From Corallococcus caeni (GTDB taxonomy: Bacteria > Myxococcota > Myxococcia > Myxococcales > Myxococcaceae), in contig NZ_BTTW01000009.1 in the NCBI RefSeq assembly GCF_036245865.1, positions 1 to 64,000 of the forward strand: 64,000 bases of DNA, read 5' to 3'. Below the pieces are notes generated by a model. It was not told the origin of the DNA. It saw only the letters and a list, made by a program, of their open reading frames with translations, and made no database searches. Positions 9,827-18,463 of this stretch are shown here, piece after piece; positions within the stretch are counted from its first letter, which is position 1, and every line of letters begins with the position of its first letter. The translations under genes were made by a program, and so were the position numbers.

Positions 9827-9917
9827 GTTCGAAGGCTCCCAGGCGGGCAGTGCCCGTTCGCGGGCGGCCAGAGCATAGCGCGCGGCGCCCCGGCGCGCCG
9901 TCCGTTAAGGTGGCCCC

Positions 9918-10754
9918 GTGAGCCCCCCGAACCGCTTCCAGCCCGGGTATGAACCGCCCGCCCGCTCGCGCGACACCGCGCTCCTGTTCGCCGTGCGCGG
10001 CATGGACCTGCTCGTGTCCGAGCACGACGGCCGCCTCGACCTGCCCCGGTGCCAGGCCCTGCCGGACGCCGCGGCCAGCGCCCACTTCCTGGGCGTGCTC
10101 GACGACACGGACTGCTACGCCGCGCCCGTGCCCGGCGACTTCACGCCTCCGGAGGGGCTGAAGTTCGTCCCCGCCCGCTCGCTCTACAAGCAGGTGGACG
10201 AGGCGACGTTCGCCGTGGCGGGCCGCGCGCTCTCCATCGCGGAGTGGGACCTGAACCACCGCTTCTGCGGCAAGTGCGGCACGGCCACGCAGCGGGTCCC
10301 CGGTGAGCGCGCGCGCCGCTGCCCGGTGGACCACACGCCGTTCTACCCGCGCATCTCGCCGGCGGTCATCGTCCTCATCACCCGCGGGGACGAGATGCTG
10401 CTCGCGCGCAACGCGTCCTTCCCGGAGCCGTTCTTCAGCACCGTGGCGGGCTTCGTGGACCCCGGCGAGTCGCTGGAGGAGACCGTCCTGCGCGAGGTGA
10501 AGGAGGAGGTGGGCGTGGACCTGAGGAACGTCACCTACTTCGGCAGCCAGCCGTGGCCCTTCGGTCGCTCGCTGATGGTGGGCTTCATGGCCGAGTACGC
10601 GGGCGGCGACGTCACCGTGGACGGCAAGGAGATCGCCGAGGCGCGCTGGTTCGGCGTGGAAGACCTGCCCCGCATCCCGCCCCGCCTGAGCATCGCGCGC
10701 CACCTCATCGACACCTTCATCGACCAGGTGAAGGCCCGCCGGCCCCAGCCCTGA
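9918..10754 (+). CDS. nudC: NAD(+) diphosphatase / NADH pyrophosphatase NudC
   Basis: 278 residues from a GTG start with AAGGTGG five bases upstream. The zinc ribbon is CGKCG followed by RRCPVDH, so the fourth ligand is probably His rather than the usual Cys. The Nudix box G-x5-E-x7-RE-x2-EE-x-G is complete (GFVDPGESLEETVLREVKEE). SQPWPF, the motif that separates NudC from other Nudix hydrolases, follows it. It hydrolyses NAD(H) to NMN(H) and AMP and, in studied bacteria, removes NAD caps from RNA. Cytosolic. The N-terminal NUDIX-like domain is present, so the enzyme looks full length. Confidence 0.92.
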   Translation: MSPPNRFQPGYEPPARSRDTALLFAVRGMDLLVSEHDGRLDLPRCQALPDAAASAHFLGVLDDTDCYAAPVPGDFTPPEGLKFVPARSLYKQVDEATFAVAGRALSIAEWDLNHRFCGKCGTATQRVPGERARRCPVDHTPFYPRISPAVIVLITRGDEMLLARNASFPEPFFSTVAGFVDPGESLEETVLREVKEEVGVDLRNVTYFGSQPWPFGRSLMVGFMAEYAGGDVTVDGKEIAEARWFGVEDLPRIPPRLSIARHLIDTFIDQVKARRPQP

Positions 10755-10913
10755 GCTCCCCCTCCGAGTTCCCTGGCCCGGTCCTTCCGGGCCGGGAGCC
10801 AGGCGCCCGCTCCGGAATTCCCCGCGTCCCCGGACGTGTTTCACCCGGATGGGCGCACCGGGCTTGACCCCCACCCCCAGGGTGCGCTTGATGCGCCCCT
10901 CCGCACGCACGCC

Positions 10914-11606
10914 ATGCCCGCCGCACGCCCGCACATCGAGCCCCGCCGCGTCCCCACCGCCGACTCCGTCGTGGTGAAGGAAATGTATCTCTCACTCCAG
11001 GGCGAGTCGTCCCACGCCGGACTGCTCTGCGGCTTCATCCGCCTCACGGGCTGCCACCTGCGCTGCTCGTACTGCGACAGCGAGTTCGCCTTCCACGGCG
11101 GCAACCGCATGAAGAACGCGGACGTCGTCGCCCAGGTGCTGGCCATGAACACGCCCGCGGTGGAGGTGACGGGCGGGGAGCCCCTGCTCCAGCCCGGCGT
11201 GTATCCGCTGATGGAGTCGCTGCTGGACGCGGGCCTCAAGGTGCTGCTGGAGACGAGCGGCGCCATCGACGTGCGGCTCGTGCCCCCGGCCGTCCATAAA
11301 ATCGTGGACATGAAGACGCCGTCGTCCGGCGAGTGCGACCGCAACGACTACCGCAACCTCACGTCCATGAACGCCAACGACGAGCTGAAAATCGTCATCG
11401 GCTCACGCGAGGACTACGAGTGGGCGCGCGCGCTCGTGCGCGAACACCAGCTGGGCCAGAAGCCCTACAGCGTCCTGTTCTCCACCATCTTCGACAGGCT
11501 CCACCCGCGCGAACTGGCGGAGTGGATCATCGAGGACCGGCTGCCGGTGCGCTTCCAGCTCCAGATGCACAAGTACCTCTGGGACCCCAACGCGCGCGGC
11601 GTGTGA
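10914..11606 (+). CDS. queE: 7-carboxy-7-deazaguanine synthase QueE
   Basis: 230 residues from the ATG at 10914; an upstream in-frame start at 10836 would add 26 poorly conserved residues. The radical-SAM cysteine motif is CHLRCSYC (C-x3-C-x2-C). TGGEPLLQ is the SAM-binding glycine motif, and the N-terminal LSLQGES is typical of QueE. The enzyme converts 6-carboxy-tetrahydropterin to 7-carboxy-7-deazaguanine in queuosine biosynthesis, using a 4Fe-4S cluster, SAM and magnesium. No other queuosine genes are in the window. Confidence 0.9.
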   Translation: MPAARPHIEPRRVPTADSVVVKEMYLSLQGESSHAGLLCGFIRLTGCHLRCSYCDSEFAFHGGNRMKNADVVAQVLAMNTPAVEVTGGEPLLQPGVYPLMESLLDAGLKVLLETSGAIDVRLVPPAVHKIVDMKTPSSGECDRNDYRNLTSMNANDELKIVIGSREDYEWARALVREHQLGQKPYSVLFSTIFDRLHPRELAEWIIEDRLPVRFQLQMHKYLWDPNARGV

Positions 11607-11623
11607 CGCGCGCTGCCCGGTCC

Positions 11624-12106
11624 TCACCGCCAGGACAGCGAGACGGCGGCGAGCGCGCCCCATAGCAGCAGGCCCAGCAGGTTCAGCGCCGACAGGACGC
11701 GCAGCAGGAGGGCCAGGCCCCGGTCGCCCACCTCGTGACGGCGCCGCAGCTTGCGCGTGGAGATGACGGTGCCCGCCACCGCCACCGCCAGCGTGCACGC
11801 CAGCTCCAGCAGCATCCCCAGGCCTCCGCCCTGCCGCCCGTGGGCTGCCCCCGCGAGCCGCACCACATGCGCGCCGAGGAACAGGCCTCCCAGGGCGTTG
11901 GCGAACAGCGCCAGCCGCACGGTGTGCGACGGCCGCAGGTCCCGCCGGCGCCGCTCCGCGCACGGCGCGCAGTACGCCAGCTCCTCCAGTACCTCCGTGC
12001 ACGCGCCGCACAGGAAGCCGCCGCAGCGCGTGCAGAGGGCCACCGCGGCCACGGCCGGATGCTGGCCACAGCGTGCACCCGCGAGGCTCGCGGCGGATCC
12101 GGCCAT
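11624..12106 (-). CDS. B-box-type zinc-finger membrane protein
   Basis: 160 residues with AGGCGG eight bases before the ATG. The N-terminal 50 residues hold a Cys/His pattern C-x2-H...C-x2-C...C-x2-C...C-x2-C (CGQH, CTRC, CGAC, CAPC), like a B-box zinc finger. The rest is four hydrophobic segments with an RKLRRRHE loop between them. Such B-box plus membrane proteins are common in myxobacteria and have no defined role. It follows the small membrane protein at 12119-12400 by 12 bp on the same strand, so the two are probably co-transcribed. Confidence 0.72.
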   Translation of the reverse strand: MAGSAASLAGARCGQHPAVAAVALCTRCGGFLCGACTEVLEELAYCAPCAERRRRDLRPSHTVRLALFANALGGLFLGAHVVRLAGAAHGRQGGGLGMLLELACTLAVAVAGTVISTRKLRRRHEVGDRGLALLLRVLSALNLLGLLLWGALAAVSLSWR

Positions 12107-12118
12107 GCGGCTTGCCGC

Positions 12119-12400
12119 CTAGAAGCCCGGAGGCGGCGTGCGGGCCGCCAGCGCCGCAATGCCGTGGACGCCCATGCCCAGGAACACCGCCGTCAGCACC
12201 GTGCTGGCCACGAAGCCCGCGACGATGAGGTTCTTGCGCGGGTGTTCGAACTGGCTGAACGCGTAGACGAGCATGTAGCAGGGGATGAGCAGCACCATCA
12301 CCCCGGTGCCCACGCTGCGGCGGAAGGCGTGCGTCAGCAGCAGGACCGCGCACACGAGCGAGACGACCCCGAACAGGATGGCGAGTGGCAGGAGCGGCAC
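12119..12400 (-). CDS. Small membrane protein, upstream partner of the B-box protein
   Basis: 93 residues from a GTG at 12400 preceded by AAGGGGGCAG. A longer reading frame begins at 12472 but its first 24 residues are Arg-rich and do not look like a protein start. Three hydrophobic segments are visible (LAILFGVVSLVCAVLLL, GVMVLLIPCYMLVYAF, and a third near residues 57-80). No recognisable family. It is divergent from the 12493 gene, leaving about 90 bp for promoters. Confidence 0.65.
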   Translation of the reverse strand: MPLLPLAILFGVVSLVCAVLLLTHAFRRSVGTGVMVLLIPCYMLVYAFSQFEHPRKNLIVAGFVASTVLTAVFLGMGVHGIAALAARTPPPGF

Positions 12401-12492
12401 ACCTGCCCCCTTAGCACGCCTTCGCCCCTTTCGCGGCGGGCGTGCGCATACTAAGGACGGCCCGCCGCCCACCCGCCGAGGAGGTCCCCGCC

Positions 12493-12798
12493 ATGGCCCT
12501 GTTCAAGACGTTCCTCATCTTCATCCTGGCCGGCACCCTGCTGGGCACCTTCATCGCGTCGCTGGCGGCCCCCTCCTACATCGAGTGGAACAACAGCACG
12601 CCGCTCGCCACGCAGACCATGTGCAACCTGCCGGAGGTCGTGCGCAGCGTGACGGCGTCGCTGATGCACTCGCAGCTCATGGGCGCGGCCATCGGCGCGG
12701 GCGTGGGCCTGGTGGCCGCCATCCTCGCCGCCGTGCGCGCCCGGAGCCGCTCCAAGCAGCGTCCGGGCACTCCGCCTCCCGCGGCCACCGCCGCCTGA
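12493..12798 (+). CDS. Small two-pass membrane protein of unknown function
   Basis: 101 residues with a strong ribosome binding site (GAGGAGG) eight bases before the ATG. The first hydrophobic segment is at residues 4-25 (FLIFILAGTLLGTFIASLAA) and the second at about 64-83. Between them is a periplasmic-type loop containing one Cys; the tail is basic and Pro/Ala-rich. No family recognised. Confidence 0.7.
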   Translation: MALFKTFLIFILAGTLLGTFIASLAAPSYIEWNNSTPLATQTMCNLPEVVRSVTASLMHSQLMGAAIGAGVGLVAAILAAVRARSRSKQRPGTPPPAATAA

Positions 12799-12809
12799 GG
12801 CGGGCGCCG

Positions 12810-13211
12810 CTACTGCTTCGGCAGGACGTAGATGGCGGGCGACTGGCCCAGCAGCACGCCGCCGTTGCCATCCTCCACCTCCACGTAGAGGTGGAAGGCC
12901 TGGTTGGGGTCCTCCGGCGGTGACGGCACGGTCCAGGTGGGCGTGGCGACGCTGGCGTTGCTGAACGCGCCCGCCGGGTTCGCGGGCACCTGCGTCCAGC
13001 GGAAGAAGATCTCGTCCTCGTCCTGGTCCGTCACCTCCAGCTGGAGCTGGAGGACCGTGCCCTCCTCGAACTTGAGCCCGCCCGGCGTGGACGGCGAGCC
13101 CAGCGGGCGCGGTCCGGCGATGATGACGGGCTGGTGGTTGGGCGAGTAGCACCCGACGCTCCCCAGACCCAACGCGAGCAAGACGAACAAGAACGAGCGA
13201 GAACGCGACAT
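12810..13211 (-). CDS. Lipoprotein with a PKD/Ig-like domain
   Basis: 133 residues from the ATG at 13211, which has GGGGGAAG upstream. The signal peptide ends in SVGC (lipobox). The mature part is one beta-rich domain with phrases typical of PKD or cadherin-like folds (LQLEVTDQDEDEIFFRW and, near the end, YVEVEDGNGG). It is probably anchored in the outer membrane. No partner is evident. Convergent with the 12493 gene (11 bp between stops). Confidence 0.75.
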   Translation of the reverse strand: MSRSRSFLFVLLALGLGSVGCYSPNHQPVIIAGPRPLGSPSTPGGLKFEEGTVLQLQLEVTDQDEDEIFFRWTQVPANPAGAFSNASVATPTWTVPSPPEDPNQAFHLYVEVEDGNGGVLLGQSPAIYVLPKQ

Positions 13212-13398
13212 GGACTTCCCCCTGCTAGGAACGTCCACACCCTAATTCGGCCCCCGCGCTCCGTATACCCACCCGGGGGCCCCGGCTGTTTCATCACCAG
13301 CTGATGAACGCGTCGCGGGCCGCGCGCCAACTGTCGCGCGGCGCGCATCCCGCCCCGTTGGGAAAATCCGTCCCGCCAACAAGCCGGGGGGACGAGCG

Positions 13399-13674
13399 TC
13401 AACGCCTTCCCGGACGCCGCGCGAAGAGCCGCAGCTTGTCCGCGCGCGTGAGCCGCTTGATGGCGGCCTCCCGGCGCAGGGCGGCGCTCCGGTCCTGGGC
13501 GGGCTCGCTCCAGACCAGCGTCACCGGCAGCCGGGCGCGCGTGTACGCGGCCCCCTTGCCCCGGCCATGCGTGGCCAGACGGCGCTCCAGGTTGTTGGTG
13601 GCGCCCGTGTACAGCGTGCCATCGCGGCAGCGCAGCATGTACACGGTCCAGGCGGCGGTGGGGGCTTCCGACAC
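13399..13674 (-). CDS. GIY-YIG nuclease family protein
   Basis: 91 residues, the usual size for the stand-alone UPF0213/YhbQ-type GIY-YIG proteins. The diagnostic strands read VYMLRCRDGTLYTGATN, followed by LERRLATH and a helix with EAAIKRL. The catalytic Arg (ERRLATH) and the Glu in the REAAIK helix are present. Members cut DNA or branched structures, but most stand-alone bacterial members lack an assigned role. Confidence 0.87.
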   Translation of the reverse strand: MSEAPTAAWTVYMLRCRDGTLYTGATNNLERRLATHGRGKGAAYTRARLPVTLVWSEPAQDRSAALRREAAIKRLTRADKLRLFARRPGRR

Positions 13675-13707
13675 GGCGCCCCCACTCTACCGCCAGGACG
13701 GCGAACG

Positions 13708-14019
13708 TCAGGAGGGCTTCTGCCCGCCCCCACGCCTGCCCTGCATGCGCGCCAGCCGCCGCGTCTGCGCCCTCACCGCGTGCGTCTTCCGGACGCGCGC
13801 CATGACGTCCGACACCTGCGCCAGCGGATCCGTCCGCCACCCCGCCAGCACCTGCGTCTCATGCACCACGCCCACCAGGCTGCCCCCTGCCCCCACCACC
13901 CCCACCACCTGCACGTGGTACTGCTCCATCACCTTCAAGGCCCCCAACAGTGTGTCTGTGGGAAAAACTGTGGCGATGAAGGACGACAACGCTTCCCTGA
14001 ACCCCCGGCCCTGCCCCAT
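13708..14019 (-). CDS. CBS-domain protein (single CBS pair, short form)
   Basis: 103 residues. The ATG at 14019 sits eight bases after GGGGAGG; the GTG at 14025 is too close to that site. The core (TDTLLGALKVMEQYHVQVVGVV, then GSLVGVVHETQVL) matches one CBS motif, with a second partial motif implied. CBS domains bind adenosyl nucleotides and regulate attached or partner proteins. The very basic C-terminal tail (RVRKTHAVRAQTRRLARMQG) may bind nucleic acid; that is speculation from composition. Confidence 0.65.
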   Translation of the reverse strand: MGQGRGFREALSSFIATVFPTDTLLGALKVMEQYHVQVVGVVGAGGSLVGVVHETQVLAGWRTDPLAQVSDVMARVRKTHAVRAQTRRLARMQGRRGGGQKPS

Positions 14020-14131
14020 TTCCACGACCTCCCCGAGATGGACTCACATCCCCTGCAACTGTCCTGCCGTCCCAGGAAAGTCCGGCCGCGACACTCCGGC
14101 ATCGGCCCGGCGTCGGGCGTAGACTGAAGAT

Positions 14132-15190
14132 GTGACATCACGACAGGCACCAGCACCCCGGTTGAGCCGGATGGCGGACCTCTTCACCAAGGCGGTCGAG
14201 CGGAGCAAGGAGGGGTTGCTGACCCTCAGCTTCAAGCCGGACGAGCTGTACCGGGTGCCCACGGACGACGGAGCGGCCATCGCGCTGGGGCGCTACCACC
14301 CTCGGGGAGAGCGCCGGTTCGCGGAGCCCGTCCTGCTGTGCCACGGGCTGGGAGCCAACCGCTTCCACATGGACTTCAACGAGCAGTACAGCCTGGCGCG
14401 CTACCTGGCGCGGGCGGGGTTCGAGACCTGGGTCATCGAATTGCGCGGCCGGGGGCTCGCGGGGGCCTGCGCGGACTGGAATTTTGATGATCAGGCTGAA
14501 CACGATGTGAGAACGGCTTTGCGCACCGTGATGTCCACGGGTGCCCAGCAAGTGCTCTGGGTGGGCCACTCCAAGGGCGGGCTGATGCTCTACGCCCACC
14601 TGGCCCGCAACCCCCAGGCGCCGGTGAAGGCGGCGGTGTCCCTGGGCGCCCCCTTCACCTTCGCGGTGCAGCCGGGCTTGCGAGCGTTCGTGCAGCGGAT
14701 GGAGCCCTTGCTCAAGCTCAAGGTCATCCCTACCCGCCGTGTCACCAGCATCGCCTTCTTCGGGGCGCCGCCGGGGCCGCTCACCCGGTACATGATGCTG
14801 GCGGACAACATGGATCCGCAGGTGGTGCGCTGGGCGCTGGCCAACGTGCCCGCGGACGTGGCCGGGGGCGTGGGGCGGCAGTTCGCCCGGTGGATCACCA
14901 CCAGCCAGTTCACGACGTTCGACGGGAGCTTCGACTACCGCGAGCCGCTGGCCGGGGTGAGGATTCCCTTCCTGCTCATCGCCGGCAGCCGGGACCTGCT
15001 CGCGCCGCCGCTGGCGGTGGCCCGGGCGAAGGAGCACCTGGGGGGCCCGGTGAAGATGCTGGTCGCCGGGCGCGGCCACGGCTTCGCGGCGGACTACGGC
15101 CACGCGGACCTCATCCTGGGCCGCAAGGCGCCGGATGAAATCTTCCCCCAGGTGGAGGCCTTCCTGGCCTCCAACGCCACCCCGCTCTAG
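14132..15190 (+). CDS. Alpha/beta hydrolase
   Basis: 352 residues from a GTG at 14132 (GAAG just upstream); a shorter ATG at 14171 is equally possible. The oxyanion-hole segment CHGLGANRFHMD, nucleophile elbow GHSKGG (Ser), acid loop GSRDLLAP (Asp) and terminal GRGHGF (His) complete the catalytic triad. No signal peptide, so cytosolic or peripheral. The family includes lipases, esterases and acyltransferases. Similar actinobacterial and myxobacterial proteins act on lipid or polyester substrates, but the substrate here is not known. Confidence 0.87.
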   Translation: MTSRQAPAPRLSRMADLFTKAVERSKEGLLTLSFKPDELYRVPTDDGAAIALGRYHPRGERRFAEPVLLCHGLGANRFHMDFNEQYSLARYLARAGFETWVIELRGRGLAGACADWNFDDQAEHDVRTALRTVMSTGAQQVLWVGHSKGGLMLYAHLARNPQAPVKAAVSLGAPFTFAVQPGLRAFVQRMEPLLKLKVIPTRRVTSIAFFGAPPGPLTRYMMLADNMDPQVVRWALANVPADVAGGVGRQFARWITTSQFTTFDGSFDYREPLAGVRIPFLLIAGSRDLLAPPLAVARAKEHLGGPVKMLVAGRGHGFAADYGHADLILGRKAPDEIFPQVEAFLASNATPL

Positions 15191-15369
15191 GCGGGGTGCC
15201 CCTGCCCGGAGCGCCGGTTGTCCGGGCCCGCCCGGCGTGCTACCCGGAAGGCCGCTCCCATGGGCCCATCCGTTCGCTTCCCATCCCGGCCGTGACGTCC
15301 CGCTTGAAAGCCCGGCGGCCCGGCACCACCGTGGAAGGTCCCCTGTCCCCTCCCCCGAGGCCCCCGCGC

Positions 15370-16377
15370 ATGCGTCCCGCTTCCTTCCGCGCCTCCCTCC
15401 CGTCGTGGTCCGCCGTCGTCACCCTGGGGCTCGCCCTGGGAGTGCTGGGGCTGACGGGCTGCCGGCCGCAAACCCAGGAGGGACCGGACCCCACGGTGGT
15501 GGCCACCGTGAACGGCGAGTCGCTCAGCCGGACGGACTTCGAACAGGAGCTGGCGCGGGAGCTGGCCACCACGGAGGGCCCGGAGCCCACGCCCGAGGAA
15601 GTGGAGCCCTTCAAGCGGGCGCTCGTGGACACGCTGGTGAAGCGGATGCTGCTGCTCCAGGCCGCGAAGCAGAACAACATCGCCGTGACGCCCGAAGAGG
15701 TGGACCGGGGCGTGCTGCGGCTGTCGGGTGACTACCCCGCGGGCAACTTCAATGAGGTGCTCGCCCAGGGGCAGCTGTCCATGGCGGAGCTGCGCGCGCG
15801 GGAAGCGAGCCGGCTCACCATCGAGAAGCTCTTCACCAACCACGTCTATTCGCGCGTGGCGGTGACGGAGGAGGAGCTGCGCGCGTACTACGCGGCGCAC
15901 GAGGCGGACTTCCAGGAGCCGGAGGAGGTCCACGCGGCGCAGATGGTGGTGAAGGGCCTGGACGAGGCGCGCAAGCTCCAGGTGCAGCTCAAGGCGGGCA
16001 AGAAGTTCTCCGACCTCGCGCGGCGCTATTCGCTCAGCGCGGATGGCAAGGTGGGGGGCGACCTGGGCTTCTTCCCCCGGGGACAGATGCCGCCGGCCTT
16101 CGACGAGGTGGTATTCAAGCTGGGGGTCGGGCAGGTTTCGGACGTGGTGTCCACGGAGTACGGCTACCACCTGTTCAAGGTGCTGGAGCGCAGGGCTCCG
16201 AGGAAGCGGGAGCTGGCGGAGGTGCGCTCGAAGGTGGAGGGGCGCCTGCTGGAGGCCAAGCGGGCGGCGGCGCAGGAGGCGTTCGAGAAGGAGCTGCGCG
16301 ACAAGGCCCAGGTGGTGGTGAATGAGGCCACGCTGCAGACCATCCGCGGGCGGCCGGCGCCGCAGGCGGCGAAGTGA
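15370..16377 (+). CDS. Parvulin-type peptidyl-prolyl isomerase lipoprotein
   Basis: 335 residues from the ATG at 15370. The signal peptide ends in LTGC (lipobox). An N-terminal SurA/PrsA-like chaperone region (about 35-190, helix-rich) is followed by one PpiC domain near residues 200-295, with VGGDLGFFPRGQMPPAFD and YGYHLFKV. It should fold outer-membrane or secreted proteins in the periplasm. It lies directly upstream of a second parvulin chaperone, separated by 65 bp, and the pair probably shares a transcript with pdxA. Confidence 0.88.
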   Translation: MRPASFRASLPSWSAVVTLGLALGVLGLTGCRPQTQEGPDPTVVATVNGESLSRTDFEQELARELATTEGPEPTPEEVEPFKRALVDTLVKRMLLLQAAKQNNIAVTPEEVDRGVLRLSGDYPAGNFNEVLAQGQLSMAELRAREASRLTIEKLFTNHVYSRVAVTEEELRAYYAAHEADFQEPEEVHAAQMVVKGLDEARKLQVQLKAGKKFSDLARRYSLSADGKVGGDLGFFPRGQMPPAFDEVVFKLGVGQVSDVVSTEYGYHLFKVLERRAPRKRELAEVRSKVEGRLLEAKRAAAQEAFEKELRDKAQVVVNEATLQTIRGRPAPQAAK

Positions 16378-16442
16378 AGGACTTTTCCGGGGGCCGGTGG
16401 GTTGGCCTGCCCGGTGTCATGGTGTTCAAGAGGGTCGTTGCG

Positions 16443-17414
16443 ATGAAGAACCTGGTGGCGTTCCTGGCGGCGGTGATGCTCCTCACGGGTGGCTCGTCCG
16501 CCCGCGCGGAGCTGGTGGACAAGGTGGCGGCGGTGGTGAACCGCGACGTCATCCCGCTGTCGGAGGTGCAGCAGCGCGCCGCGCCGGAGCTCCAGCGCGT
16601 GAACTCCGAGATCGACCCGCACAAGCGCGCCGAGGCCCGCGCGCAGCTGATGAAGACCGCGCTGGACACGCTCATCGGCGAGAAGCTGATGGAGAGCGAG
16701 GTCGCGCAGCTGGGCATCACCACCACCGAGGCGGAGGTGGATGAGCTGGTGCAGGACGTGCTCAAGCAGAACAACGTCAGCGACATCACCCAGTTCGAGC
16801 AGCTGCTCAAGAACGAGGGGTTCACGCTCGCCAGCTACAAGGACATGCTGCGCAAGCGCGTGGTGCGCGACAAGCTGCTGCGCATGAAGGTGGGCCCCAA
16901 GGTGAAGGTCACCGAGGAGGACCTGAAGGCCGCGTACACGCAGTACACGCGCCTGGAGAGCGAGGACGTGGAGGTGCACGCCCGCCACATCCTCGTGCAG
17001 GTGGACGCCAAGGCCACGCCGGAGCAGGTGGCCGCCGCGAAGCAGAAGGCGGAGGGCATCGCGCAGGAGGCCCGCCGGCCGGGCATGGACTTCGCGTCCC
17101 TGGCGCGAGCGCGCAGCGAGGGCCCCAGCGCGGCGGACGGCGGCGACCTGGGCTACTTCAAGCGCGGCGTGATGGTGCCTGCCTTCGAGAAGGCCGCCTT
17201 CAACCTCAAGGAGGGTGAGGTCAGCGAGCCCATCCGCACCAACTTCGGCTGGCACATCCTGAAGGTGGAGGAGCGCCGCAACGTGTCCGTGGCCTCCTAC
17301 GAGGAGATGAAGCCGAAGCTGGAGTCCAAGCTCCTCAACGAGAAGACGGAGAAGTTCCTGGACCAGTACGTCCAGGAGCTGCGCTCCAAGGCCAACGTCG
17401 AAGTGAAGATGTGA
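16443..17414 (+). CDS. SurA-like periplasmic chaperone / PpiC peptidyl-prolyl isomerase
   Basis: 323 residues. The ATG at 16443 follows AGAGGG at good spacing and opens a cleavable signal peptide (…GGSSARAE). The SurA N-domain begins DKVAAVVNRDVIPLSEV, as in the family. One parvulin domain lies at about 195-290 (HARHILVQVD, GGDLGYFKRGVMVPAF, FGWHILKV). E. coli SurA carries two parvulin domains, so this is a shorter form. Its stop overlaps the start of pdxA by four bases, echoing the surA-pdxA order known in E. coli. Confidence 0.88.
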   Translation: MKNLVAFLAAVMLLTGGSSARAELVDKVAAVVNRDVIPLSEVQQRAAPELQRVNSEIDPHKRAEARAQLMKTALDTLIGEKLMESEVAQLGITTTEAEVDELVQDVLKQNNVSDITQFEQLLKNEGFTLASYKDMLRKRVVRDKLLRMKVGPKVKVTEEDLKAAYTQYTRLESEDVEVHARHILVQVDAKATPEQVAAAKQKAEGIAQEARRPGMDFASLARARSEGPSAADGGDLGYFKRGVMVPAFEKAAFNLKEGEVSEPIRTNFGWHILKVEERRNVSVASYEEMKPKLESKLLNEKTEKFLDQYVQELRSKANVEVKM

Positions 17415-18463
17415 GCCCGTCCCCGGTGGCCATGGCTGCCGCGCTGCCGCGCGTGGGCATCTCGCTGGGGGACGTGTCGGGCATCGGGCCGGAGGTGACG
17501 GCCCTGGCGCTGGCGAAGCCCGCGGTGCGCCGCGCGCTGGTGCCCGTCCTCTTCGGAGACGGGCCCACGCTGGACGGCTTCCCCCTCTTCCGCCGCTTCC
17601 CGCGCGTGGCCCTGGAGGACCTGGGCCGCACCCCGGGGCCGGCGGTGGTGGAGGTGACGCGCCTTGCCCAGAAGCACCGCGTGCCGGGCAAGCCCACGCG
17701 CGAGGGCGGCAAGGCGCAGTACGCGTACGTGCGGGCCGCCATCGACGCGATGCGCGCGGGGACGGTGGACGCGCTGTGCACCGCGCCCGTCTCCAAGGAG
17801 GAGATTTCGCGCGCGGGCATCCCGTTCATGGGCCACACGGAGGTGCTGGCGGACGCGTTCGGCGTGGACGTGATGATGATGATGGACGGGCCGCGCGTGA
17901 GAATCGCGCTGGCGACGAACCACGTCCCCATCTCCGCGCTGCCGAAGCTGCTCACGGTGGAGAAGCTGGTGGCGCAGCTCCAGCTGCTGTCGCGCGCGCT
18001 GCAGCCGGTGGTGGGGCGCAGGCCGCGCATCGCCGTGCTGGGGCTCAACCCGCATGCGGGCGAGGGCGGGATGCTGGGACGCGAGGAGGTGGAGGTGATT
18101 GGCCCCGCCATCCGCGCCGCCCGGGCGAAGCGGGTGGATGCGCACGGGCCCATCCCCGCGGACGGACTGTTCGCCCGGCCCGACGAGGTGGGCGCGAAGT
18201 ACGACGTGGTGCTGGCCATGTACCACGACCAGGGACTCATCCCGGCCAAGGCGCTGGACTTCGAGCGCACGGTGAACGTGACGCTGGGCCTGCCGGTGCC
18301 GCGCACGTCGCCGGACCACGGCACCGCCTATGCCATCGCCGGCACGGGGACCGCCAGCTGCGTGCCCATGATGGAGGCGCTGCTCAAGGCGGCCCGGCTT
18401 TCGGGGCGAGCCGCGCGTCCAGGTGCCGCGCCAGGTCCTCGCCGTCCTCCTTCGGGTCGATGA
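17411..18463 (+). CDS. pdxA: 4-hydroxythreonine-4-phosphate dehydrogenase PdxA
   Basis: 350 residues from a GTG that overlaps the preceding stop (GTGA); the ATG at 17432 is an alternative. Family motifs in order are SLGDVSGIGPE near the N-terminus, TAPVSKE, FMGHTEVLAD (metal-binding His), MYHDQGLIPAKAL (second metal His/Asp) and RTSPDHGTAY. It oxidises 4-phosphohydroxy-L-threonine with NAD in pyridoxal-phosphate synthesis (DXP-dependent route). The conserved body ends near residue 330. The last 20 or so residues are Pro/Arg/Gly-rich and are read from DNA that is antisense to the 3' end of the convergent ferredoxin gene. Confidence 0.92.
   Translation: MSPSPVAMAAALPRVGISLGDVSGIGPEVTALALAKPAVRRALVPVLFGDGPTLDGFPLFRRFPRVALEDLGRTPGPAVVEVTRLAQKHRVPGKPTREGGKAQYAYVRAAIDAMRAGTVDALCTAPVSKEEISRAGIPFMGHTEVLADAFGVDVMMMMDGPRVRIALATNHVPISALPKLLTVEKLVAQLQLLSRALQPVVGRRPRIAVLGLNPHAGEGGMLGREEVEVIGPAIRAARAKRVDAHGPIPADGLFARPDEVGAKYDVVLAMYHDQGLIPAKALDFERTVNVTLGLPVPRTSPDHGTAYAIAGTGTASCVPMMEALLKAARLSGRAARPGAAPGPRRPPSGR

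Noticed and set aside
10775-10793. Hairpin GGCCCGG / CCGGGCC after nudC
   Set aside because: Only 7 bp in very GC-rich DNA with no T-run; may be chance.
11683-12159. Alternative frame overlapping the B-box gene
   Set aside because: Arg/Ser/Trp-rich shadow; the zinc-finger frame at 11624-12106 has the coherent Cys pattern and membrane helices.
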